Of a stretch of 20,128 bases of DNA, positions 1 to 8,117 are shown piece by piece. Below the pieces are notes generated by a model, which worked only from the letters and a program-made list of their open reading frames with translations, was not told the DNA's origin and did no database searches. The DNA comes from Saksenaea vasiformis B4078 (lineage: Eukaryota; Mucoromycota; Mucoromycetes; Mucorales; Saksenaeaceae): positions 1 to 20,128 of the forward strand of contig JNDT01001809.1 in assembly GCA_000697055.1 (NCBI GenBank), given 5' to 3'. Numbering within the stretch: position 1 is the stretch's first letter; each line of letters starts with the position of its first letter. The position numbers and the translations under genes were made by a program.

Positions 1-2004
1 ATTACATTAGTTTTGGAACAGAGACGTTAGTGCCGGCCGTAACATGCGTGAGATACTTGTCCGTTACATTGAATCCGGATGCCAGTTAACGTCTCGTCCC
101 GAAGTGCTGTCTCGGACAGCTCAGCAGTGAGGCACTGCTATCTGGTCACTCGTTTGACAAGTAAGTATTTGAGTTAGGTCTTACGAGTCACGCTTTGGAA
201 CGATGTGTTAATGAGAAATTAGGGCTATCCAGACACCGTCTGTGAGCCCCCAGGTTTCGCTTCTGATGACAAAAATAAATTGGGGAAAAAGGCAAAGAGA
301 GATTGGTCGATAAATTGGAAAGGGCGGTAGACACAATTGCGAAAGAGATCATACACAAGGAAATGGATAAGTGAATCATGATCAACAATGCTCAAATCAC
401 TTTATCCCCTGTGTGGACACCTAGCCCAGTCTCGGAGTCGGCCGGAATTCATCTTTGCTTTATATTTTTGGTTTTTCTGTGGTTACGGAAGAAGAAGAGA
501 AGGAGAGGCAATTGCCACTACAACCAACAATAAGCAGAAGCATGTTGCATCTGTAAGTAGACTCCGATGGGATAATCAATGAATTCGTTGAGTGCTTAAA
601 TAATATTACACTGAAGCGCACAAGGGCATAACACTTCAGCCCTGATGTCAACATTCAGCTTTTGACGTGTGTCCAAATTGAACTCGAAGCTTATCTTAGA
701 CTGAGTGAAAACGTGGCAGCAAAGCATACCTTTGCATCAGGTACGCAGCGAGGTCTTTCGTGCCGTTTTCGGTCACAGCCAAATCGTGGAAATTCGATCC
801 AATTCAGTAAATGCCATTCACTGGGCCTGTCTTGTAGCTGAGGTTTCTTAGCAAATATCTGTGGCCCCGATATTTGACACTTGCGGAGCCCGAATCGGAA
901 AGGCAATGAGCAGGAACATGCAATGTGCAAAGTATTAGCGACAACAGAAGTAAAGACAGTCTTCTTCCATACAGAGTTTCCTTTTAGAGCGACTAGCACC
1001 AGTAGTTTGCTATTCCACTAATATGTATTTGCTTATTGATCCATTCTCGCATCAAAAAAGTCATCCCAAACAGTAGGCCTTTGCGCGGCATAAACTAACT
1101 GAGACCTTGGGTATGACAGATCATGCCAGCCAAACAGAAAGCTAATCTGGAACTCACCTATTCCTGTGACAATTGCACGACTTACATGAGGATAGCACAA
1201 CGCCTTACTGTACTTTCAAATAGGTTTAAGCCATCCAACGTGAGATGGTGCTTCCCCCCATGTATCTTGCTTTCATCTCAGCTCCCAAAACGAGACAGTT
1301 TATCGATTCTAAGCTAGTCAATTACCAGTGGGTTTGTGGCAAAATTTATACTCCTGTTTAAGACATTTCAATGTTAATGGCGATAATCCATGGTAGGCGG
1401 TTATTTGGGAAGCAAGGAACGATAGACGTGTAGCAACTATTTCTTGTCATGATTCACTTTCTTTTACTTGTCAGGAGTACGTGTAGATACTAAGCCAAGT
1501 TGATCCATACATAAAAAAGAAACCATATAGTTTGCAAGTATTAATTGCAGTGACTTTTGGGCTACAGAGGAGTCTTCTAGAATAAGAAAAGATACACAAC
1601 GATTCTCATCAGTATGTAACAGTAGTAATCATCAGTAGCATTCTTTAGATAACAGCAGCACTTCATACCTTTCGCACGATACTTTGTTGTTTCATTCCCT
1701 TTTGGAGAAATGAGTCAGTAAATGAAAAGTTCCAAAATAAATTTCAGTATATATGACCACAAGAAGAATTGATGCGAGCAGGAAGAAAATCACATGGAAC
1801 CATCCTTTACTAGTTGTCTATGGAATGCATAGATCGAAGAACAACCGTAAAGCGGTTACACAATGATTCTTGCTGCACCACCTGAGGTTAATGAAAATGT
1901 ATTACGGAGAAAATCCAAGAGTAATCACGTGGCTGTATACTCGACTTCTGGGATCATTTACTTTCACGCAGCGCTGTTTCCTGTCTCATTTTTTTTAATA
2001 ATTC
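1..2004. other. Region without a recognised gene; weak coding-like frames
   Basis: I recognise no gene family here. The best coding-like signal is on the + strand. An acidic open frame runs to a strong GTAAGT donor at 553. A CACTTCAG acceptor at 639 continues it in phase through 640-740, an 87-nt intron if real. A second open frame covers about 700-848, then after one TAG continues open from 852 to 935. These pieces do not join into one protein by obvious splice sites, so they may be part of an unrecognised gene, a decayed gene, or chance. From about 1320 to 1990 the DNA is AT-rich with no convincing frame. The last few hundred bases presumably contain the promoter of the gene starting at 2005. 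Confidence 0.3.
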
Positions 2005-2981
2005 ATGGAAAAAGATACACAGCGAAATTCAACACGAGTTCAACGCGGCCACCGTATGCTCGATGGCCTGTCGTCTACTCTAACCCGAAAACTTGATACC
2101 ATGTCACGATCGGATCTGGAAGATTTGCGTGAACGGAACAACAACATGCTAAGCAACCCGTAAATAATAATAAGAGCAATTCAACGTTTGGGCAGAGTAG
2201 TGTGAGTTAACCATTGCTTAGGCAGTTGGTGAGCACCTTACCAGACAAAGGAGCAAAGCTCAAGGACACAGTGCAACAAATCAATGCTCTTTTAGGGGAT
2301 GTTCCAGAAGACGACAGTGTCATGTCGGAGGAGGAAAGATCAATTACTCGACGAGTGAGCGACCTGAAACTCGATCTTTCTCGAGTCAATGTGCGAAAAC
2401 AGTCTGTGGAATTGGCCAATGCCAAGGCACAGTCTAACGATTATGCATCTTCTGGCATGCTGCGGATTAGCCCACCTAATCGAGAGATACAAATAGACAA
2501 TCTCTCACCACAACAGGTAATCTATATGAATAGATAAAGTATATGTTTTTCTTAACGAAAAATGAATAGCCGAAAGTGTGTATGATAAGTCTCGATGAAT
2601 CACTCGAATTGCAAGAATCACAACTCCAACGCATTAAGGTTTGTTTATGCATAGGTGTGCTGGATTAATAATGAATGCTTAGGCGGAAAAAATAAAACGA
2701 CAACTGGAAACGGAACAACCAGGTAGAAGATCAGAGTCCTTGGCAGATGACTTAAGGTACGATAAAATCAAGTCAGAAAGTTATTTACAATGTTTGTTAG
2801 CATGACTTTGAGTCAAATGCGATTAGACCCAGAGTTACAACAACCACAGCCACAAGATGATGAAACAGACGATGATAGTGATGATGACGACGATAGTTCT
2901 TATTTAAACAACGAAGTGTATTTGTACGATGAAGACGAAGGATTTGAGGAAGAGGAGTATATGGAAGAACGACAACGTTAA
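2005..2981 (+). CDS. POLR2M: Gdown1/POLR2M-like RNA polymerase II-associated protein
   Basis: Predicted protein of 257 aa. Exons are 2005-2159, 2222-2516, 2570-2638, 2683-2756 and 2801-2981; introns are 62, 53, 44 and 44 nt and all phases join. Three blocks match human POLR2M (Gdown1) in order. The first is a leucine/arginine helix (SRSDLEDLRER, residues 34-44) followed by LPDKG at 58-62, like the human SLVELREML...KLPDKG. The second is a basic helix starting SLDESLELQE at 157, like SIEESLALQKQ. The third is a strongly acidic C-terminus (runs of D/E from about 205). In animals Gdown1 binds Pol II, blocks TFIIF and makes Mediator necessary; the role here is inferred from resemblance. ATG 2005 is the first in-frame start after TAA 1999-2001; ATGs at 2056 and 2101 are alternatives, the last giving 225 aa. 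It faces the ZCCHC9-like gene tail to tail with 23 nt between stops. Confidence 0.72.
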
Positions 2982-3004
2982 AACAATTATGATTTTGTAT
3001 TTAA

Positions 3005-3839
3005 TTACACGAATTTCACCAACTTTTTCTTCTTAATTGCTGGGGCGACGGTCTCAATCTTCTTCTCTTTCTTTGTTTGCTCGGTAAATTTTTGTTTCTC
3101 GTTGACAAAGATATGATAATCATCATCATCAGCACCTTGATCCAAATCGATCTTGCCTACGACGGTTGTACCGGCTTGTTCTTTCGTCATCTTACAATCC
3201 TTCGCCAAATGATCTGTCTGACCACAAAATCGGCAACCACCACCATTAGGATATAAGCCATGATCATTTTCAGGACATTGGCTGGATAAATGACCAACAG
3301 CCTTGCATATAAAGCACTTTGCATACGGAAGTTCGTCTACATCCTTTTTAATTACCCGTCGCCAATGATAGTCAGTGATGCCTTACTTCCTTTTCGTGGC
3401 TTTTTGCATTCTTTCAAGGTATGCTCAGTTGTACCACAGTTATAACAAATGCCCTGGACTTTTTGTTTAGCCTCAGGACAATCTCCTACGGCATGGCCCT
3501 TCTTTCGGCAACCAAAACAAATCTATGCAAAAAGATCAATATGATTTTACTTTATGGCTTTCTGCCACTCCTTACTGTGTTTTTGAACTTGGCCATTTGT
3601 CGTCGCTTCTTTCTCTTATCTGCTTCCTTTGACGCTTTCTCGGCGGTCATATCTATCGAGCCATAGTTAAACTAATGCATGATCTACCGAAATTCGTTAC
3701 GTCTTTTTCGCTTTTGATTGTTTTCATCGTTTGAACTGGGCTTCTCAGAGTCCGCTTTCTTTGTGGGTAGTAACGGCGTGACATTGAAGCCTGACGCCTT
3801 CTCAAGGGTTTTACGTTGCATCTTTGTGTATCTCGTCAT
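3005..3839 (-). CDS. ZCCHC9: ZCCHC9-like protein with four CCHC zinc knuckles
   Basis: Predicted protein of 227 aa. Exons on the minus strand are 3701-3839, 3576-3652, 3387-3522 and 3005-3336; introns are 48, 53 and 50 nt. Four zinc knuckles of the exact form C-x2-C-x4-H-x4-C lie at residues 74-87, 98-111, 125-138 and 152-165. The linker between knuckles 3 and 4 (PENDHGLYPNGGG) is close to human ZCCHC9 (PDNPKGLYADGGG), as are the MTR start and the basic tail ending KLVKFV (human KVVNF). A lysine/arginine-rich segment precedes the first knuckle, fitting a nuclear or nucleolar nucleic-acid-binding protein. ZCCHC9 is a poorly characterised, probably RNA-binding protein; in yeast the nearest knuckle proteins are Air1/Air2 of the TRAMP complex, but the domain count and tail here favour ZCCHC9. 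The first intron could be drawn differently; donor 3700 is the only one I found that keeps phase. Confidence 0.88.
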
Positions 3840-4208
3840 GTTGATCGATGATGTGGAGTGATCTCCAACCCTTCTTTTTTCTTTTGTTCAAAATTCGCGT
3901 GGCTTAGCTGTCAACGCATTGCCTGATGCGCAGTGGACAGCGACATCCAGATCCTGGATATCAAATCTGCCTTCTTCGCTCTTATATTCTTTCCTCAGGC
4001 AGCCAATGGTCAACACTTTTTCGTCCTCAAAATTTCAATGAAGCCATTCATAGCATATAAAGTTTCGAATAATTATCATCTTCTGTCAGCATCCATATCT
4101 CGGTAAACGATCTGCATTTAATTTTGTTTCTTATGTCTGCCCTGATCTCTATCAATAGGAATATGTACACAAACTATCTTTGGCATTGATACGTCTTTCT
4201 ATGTTTCT
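3840..4208. other. Intergenic: ZCCHC9-like 5' side to mL41 3' side
   Basis: There is no convincing coding frame on either strand. The stretch must hold the ZCCHC9-like promoter and the mL41 3' end, both on the minus strand. A small perfect hairpin (ATCCAG-atc-CTGGAT) lies near 3945-3960 and has no evident role. Confidence 0.5.
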
Positions 4209-4553
4209 TCACTTTCTGGCAACGTCGTTCGTCTTACGTGAAACGTAGGGTCCGAGCTGCAAACCGGTAGTTAGTACAACGGAGGAATGTCTATCAGATA
4301 GTAAAATTAACCCAACTTACAGTGAATCCTTCCAGATCGGGCACAACAAAGCTTCTCACTTTGTTCCAGTCAATGATGTATCCACCACGCTTCGTATGTC
4401 GACCCATGGCACCAGAGCCAGTACCTATGGTATTGTTGGAATGACGTAGTGCAGGCTGGTAGTGTATTCACCTTTATAAAAATTATGACCTCTCTTTGAA
4501 GTCAAAGGTGCTCGACGTGCTCCTCTGGGTAATGCGCGAAGTACACCAAACAT
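4209..4553 (-). CDS. MRPL27: Mitochondrial large ribosomal subunit protein mL41 (MRPL27 family)
   Basis: Predicted protein of 77 aa. Exons are 4472-4553, 4321-4424 and 4209-4256; introns are 47 and 64 nt and all phases join. It begins with a short arginine-rich, acid-free N-terminus (MFGVLRALPRGARRA) typical of a mitochondrial targeting sequence. The conserved core follows: KGTGSGAMGRHTKRGGYIIDW, then KVRSFVVPDLEGF and LGPYVS. Yeast Mrpl27 has the same order ([30 protein letters not shown], LKPYV). The protein is a structural part of the mitochondrial large ribosomal subunit. At 77 aa it is much shorter than yeast (about 146) or human (about 137) proteins, because it stops about 10 residues after the PYVS motif. 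The TGA at 4209-4211 is in the same exon as that motif, so either this lineage has a minimal form or a further 3' exon was missed. Confidence 0.88.
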
Positions 4554-5082
4554 GCTGAAATGAGTGTTTTCTTACTTCAAACGAGGGCCAAAAACGATGA
4601 ATTTTAGAATCCGCTAAAACACAGAGCAAGTTAATGACGTGAATAAAATCAGCCAATCATTTATTTTTCTTAGCTACAAACGCCCGCTGCACTATCGGAC
4701 ACGAAATCCCATCGAACAGACAGGATAGCAACTCTCTAACTGCCTTACCATTTGATTAGTGGGTAAAAAAAAAAACCTTAACCACAGCTTCCATTGCCAT
4801 ATACTGGTTGGCCATTTGCTGTGAACTACAGGACTCCTGCAATATAATCATCCTAGGCAATAGAATACCGATTTTCTTAGGGACCATAGATGTTACACAA
4901 TTGTGGACTACTGTAAAACAGGAGCTATAGCTGTACTCCGTGTGATGTATTGTAATCGTTCTAGCCAGATACGAACATGAAATGTTTTAGTAATACTAAA
5001 GTTTGAGGTAGGTTCTAAGATGATCTGCTCTGTGGAAAACCTACGGTCCTTAAGAGATCTGTAAAAAAAAGGAAATTCAAGC
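4554..5082. other. Intergenic upstream of mL41
   Basis: AT-rich with no recognisable coding frame. It contains an A11 run near 4767-4777 and the presumed promoter of the mL41 gene, which is transcribed leftwards from 4553. No clear TATA box or other motif was identified. Confidence 0.45.
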
Positions 5083-5292
5083 ATGTCTGTAGATACGGAT
5101 CACTTTGAGTGGGACCTGTACTTGTCGTAAGACATTTTTACTGCTTCCAATGGGATAACGAGAGACCATAACCGAAGCAATGAATTATTTCGAATACAAG
5201 CTCAGTTCATCCAGGTAAAACGATGCGCTTCTCAGCGCAAAATTCATTCGACCTTAAGCTCGTGTGAAGCTACGGATCGTGAAATAAATTAG
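5083..5292 (+). CDS. Possible tiny two-exon protein, family unknown
   Basis: Candidate exons are 5083-5126 and 5178-5292, giving 52 aa, separated by a 51-nt intron with donor GTAAGA and acceptor CGAAG preceded by a CCATAACC branch-like site. The phase joins exactly (TC|C). The peptide starts MSVDTDHFEWDLYLSNELFR and continues IQAQFIQ, a sensible amphipathic helix. A second donor (CAG|GTAAAA at 5215) would allow a further intron to 5269 and a 32-aa product instead. I do not recognise the family. The candidate converges on FANCL, whose stop is 55 nt away. It may be a real small gene, an exon of something larger, or chance; splice-phase agreement and composition are the only support. Confidence 0.28.
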
Positions 5293-5346
5293 CCAGCTAT
5301 TATTATACACGTAGTTTGCATGAGATTAATCCTTTCTGGGGCGTGG

Positions 5347-6696
5347 TTATAGTACAGCCTTCGCAGTAATTTTCTGCACATCCAATGATTAGCCTCTCAA
5401 GGCGTTTTGATTACTTGCCTACCTCGTTGCAGTAAGGGCACTCTCCAAACAGTACATTAAAGCTTCGTGTCGTATTTGGGTTTGCTCGTAACCACTGTGT
5501 CAGTTCAGTCAATTGCTAGTATTTCATGATCAATTTTACCTCATACAGACAAGATGGGTGATAGCCGCGGCTACATTGGTCATTGGTACACACGGCACTT
5601 GGTGTTTGTTCACCCCGAACTTCGTGGTGTAGTTTGTAGGAATAGCAAATACCACATTCGACATCGCTTCGCGTCGTTGCCGCTGTAGCTGTTTGTGAAA
5701 TAGATGTGGTATGAAGGGCACAGCACAAATGTTGGTACGGAGTTTTGTCCATATCCCTGTTTAGAAGCATTCGCTTTTTATTACCTTCCTTGCAATTCCG
5801 TTAAGCTTACCAGCGCTCAAGATATCCTGTCCACATTTTCCACAGAGACTCTGTCTTCTTTTCACTTCCAAAGAACCGCAACTTTGGTACATCGGCTGGT
5901 GTCAGAGGATCGATGTCCACTCGAACCGAACAATGACCGCCGAGTGCTATACGACGCCATGTGTCGCGACGGCTAGGCTTATCTGGTTCCAGAACGCATG
6001 TATTCGTATCGATCTCATCCATATAATCGAAAAACTTATGATACTGAGTCAACAAGGAACGGTATTCGAGTAACATATCCTGCAACGACGAAGCAGCTTC
6101 AACAGTCACTTCACCAGGAATGTCCACTGAGAGCTGGGGCAGTGCAAGCGGATATGCGGGAGGAAAGTATGCTTGAATAGTATGTATCCGGCCTAAGACG
6201 CTGCCAATGGAAGTTTATCAGTCGGACAGAACTAATAGAGTATCCTGTTTCATACTTCAAGTCAAAGGTGACATGGTCGATTGACTTATCCATATCCCGA
6301 ATATTTTCAAATCCAACAGTATCCAGTTCCTCAACTAAGGTTTTATAGCGATCAGCAGAAATCATGCCTGCTGAAGTGACCTTTTGCTCTATGAGTTCTT
6401 TGAGTTCCGTCACGAATAGTTCAACGTCATCACATTGCTTCAGTCGTTGTTGTATCCAAGATTCATGACCGCATAGGAGACGCTGAAGCTCAGCATCAGC
6501 ATAGAGACCATATGTGGAAGCAGGATCCGTGGGATGGCCAAGATGAATTTCGATCAGGTGTTCGTTTTTCTAAGATACAGATTTTTAGAGTAAATGAAGT
6601 GTTTATTGCTTTAACGCTTACGCCAATGCTGACAAAACCGCGATACACGTACCCTTCGCCATCGATTGGGACAAGAAGGGGAAAATGTCGCTGCAT
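5347..6696 (-). CDS. FANCL: FANCL, Fanconi anaemia E3 ubiquitin ligase
   Basis: Predicted protein of 364 aa (human 375). Exons are 6622-6696, 6256-6569, 5811-6200, 5540-5756, 5423-5494 and 5347-5373; introns are 52, 55, 54, 45 and 49 nt. FANCL is the RING-type E3 that, with UBE2T, monoubiquitinates FANCD2 and FANCI in interstrand crosslink repair. The N-terminal ELF-like start (FPLLVP...VYRGFVS) parallels human CPLLLP...VYEGFIS. The central UBC-RWD (DRWD) region holds DYMDEIDTNTCVLEPDKP and RRIALG, nearly as in human. The C-terminal domain keeps all C4HC3 zinc ligands: C294, C297, C316, C321, H326, C329, C351, C354. It also keeps CLYEWLR and FGECPYC. The last 27-nt exon encodes KITAKAVL, matching human KPITLKMSG. 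ATG 6694-6696 is the first in-frame ATG. No lesion is seen, so the gene looks functional. The 5' end faces the SANT gene head to head. Confidence 0.95.
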
Positions 6697-7276
6697 GAAC
6701 AGTCCATGTGGAGGAGTTCCACAACCCGAAATAATGTCCTTCAAAACAAGTCCACTCTTACGCGACGCGTAAATAAAACTCCGATTACTTGATCAGCTCG
6801 CAACCCGCATGCTCACGACTTCGTCTATCCACCTGCTGGTAATGTCTTTGTGTTGAGACGATAGCGCACACTTGCAAAGAACTTCTACTAATTATACCTG
6901 TTGCGTGTGTCAGTTGTAACATTTTTATTCTTTTGCCTTTTTTTATATTTGTTTTTTAGCGTTTTCTCTTCTGTTCTTTGCCTTCTCTCTCGTTAATCAG
7001 CGCCATTATTCCGTCTTTCATTACCCTCAATTGATTTTTTTTGACTAAAGATCTCGAGCAATTGGCATGCTTTGTATTGATGGGAAGGGTGATCGAGACA
7101 AACAACAGTTCGCTGTGATTTCGCGGAGCGTATGAAAGCGGACTTTGTGGTGGCTGTCCCAAGCTGCAAATCCTTGAAAGCAGGCAGTCGAGTCGCGTCT
7201 GAACAACGGAGGGAAATCGTGACGCTCTTTTTCTTCTGCTTCTTCTCTAATCATTCGTTGAATCAAGATAACCACC
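6697..7276. other. Divergent promoter region, FANCL / SANT-domain gene
   Basis: This 580-bp stretch separates two genes transcribed away from each other, so it probably holds both promoters. A T-rich tract runs from about 6920 to 6990. Small open frames on both strands, including a minus frame at 7045-7395 with one hydrophobic stretch, match nothing I know and overlap the first SANT exon. No clear core promoter element was identified. Confidence 0.45.
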
Positions 7277-8052
7277 ATGGCCAACGCCGTAAAGCCACGC
7301 AGTATGACAGCCGGAGCGCGTAATGTCCTCCGGTCCAACGATTCAGCCAGTCTTTGGAATTGCACACTTTCTCCAGGTACTTGTTTAAAGATCACGGTTT
7401 AAACCTGCTCATGCGATGGAAACACAGGCTGGACTGAAGAAGAGGCCGAAACACTTCGAAAAGCACTGATGAAATTCGGTGTGGGTAACTGGGCAAAAAT
7501 TATCGAAAGTGGTTGCTTGCCTGGGAAGACCAACGCACAAATGAATCTTCAGTTACAACGTTTATTGGGTCAGCAGAGTACCGCCGAGTTTGCTGGACTT
7601 CATATTGACCCCAAAGTGATTGGTGAACGTAACTCAAAGATTCAGGGACCTCATATCAAACGCAAGAATAATTGTATTGTCAACACCGGAGGTATCTAAT
7701 TGCCGCTATATGGAAGAAAGGGAAAATTCACCCTGCGATATAGGCAAATTATCAAGAGAGGAACTGCGTCAGCGAGTGCAGAAAAACAAAGAAATGTAGG
7801 TGTAGACACGTCATTGTCTGTGATAATTTAATTGTATGTAGGTACGAATTACCTGAATCCGAATGGAAGGACATAGAGCTACCCAAATGTGAAGATGTAA
7901 GTAAGAACACGAAGTTTCCTTTATCTGACACCCTTCCGTAGCCTGTACTTCTGCTGGAATCCAAGAAAGAAGACATGCGCCGTCTTCAACGCGAATTAGA
8001 GATGGTGCAACAAAAAATCCGAAACATACGAGCAGCACAAACTGAGAATTGA
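7277..8052 (+). CDS. SANT/Myb-domain nuclear protein
   Basis: Predicted protein of 193 aa. Exons are 7277-7376, 7428-7691, 7744-7795, 7842-7896 and 7942-8052; introns are 51, 52, 46 and 45 nt with all phases joining. The start sits in a strong context, ACCACCATGG. Residues 35-80 form a single Myb/SANT repeat with the expected tryptophans (W35 T36 EEE, W55), ending LPGKTNAQMN. A highly characteristic segment follows, RLLGQQSTAEFAGLHIDP (78-95), then KIQGPHIKRKNN. Next come a short charged helix (LSREELRQRVQKNKE), YELPESEWKDIELP, and a C-terminal coiled coil (about 160-193, ESKKEDMRRLQREL). I know this arrangement as an uncharacterised Myb-like family found in fungi and protists but can give no gene name. 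DNA or chromatin binding is inferred from the SANT repeat only. Confidence 0.85.
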
Positions 8053-8111
8053 AATTCCCCCAACACGAACTGCATACTCCGTTTCCCCCCATCCTGAAAG
8101 CATCTTACTTC

Positions 8112-8117
8112 AATAAA
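8112..8117 (+). terminator. Polyadenylation signal AATAAA of the SANT-domain gene
   Basis: A canonical AATAAA hexamer lies 60 nt after the stop codon of the SANT-domain gene, on the same strand. Position and sequence fit a cleavage/polyadenylation signal, but the cleavage site cannot be read from sequence alone. Confidence 0.5.

Noticed and set aside
691..999. 102-codon minus-strand open frame
   Set aside because: No motif is present, and the opposite strand has equally open frames; nothing favours it as a gene.
3641..3700. GTAGAT donor (3686) for ZCCHC9-like intron 1
   Set aside because: It leaves the wrong phase for the downstream exon; donor GTAACG at 3700 joins correctly.
7045..7395. 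116-codon minus-strand frame with a hydrophobic stretch
   Set aside because: It overlaps the first exon of the SANT gene and its promoter, has no recognisable domain, and lies in the gap between two divergent genes.
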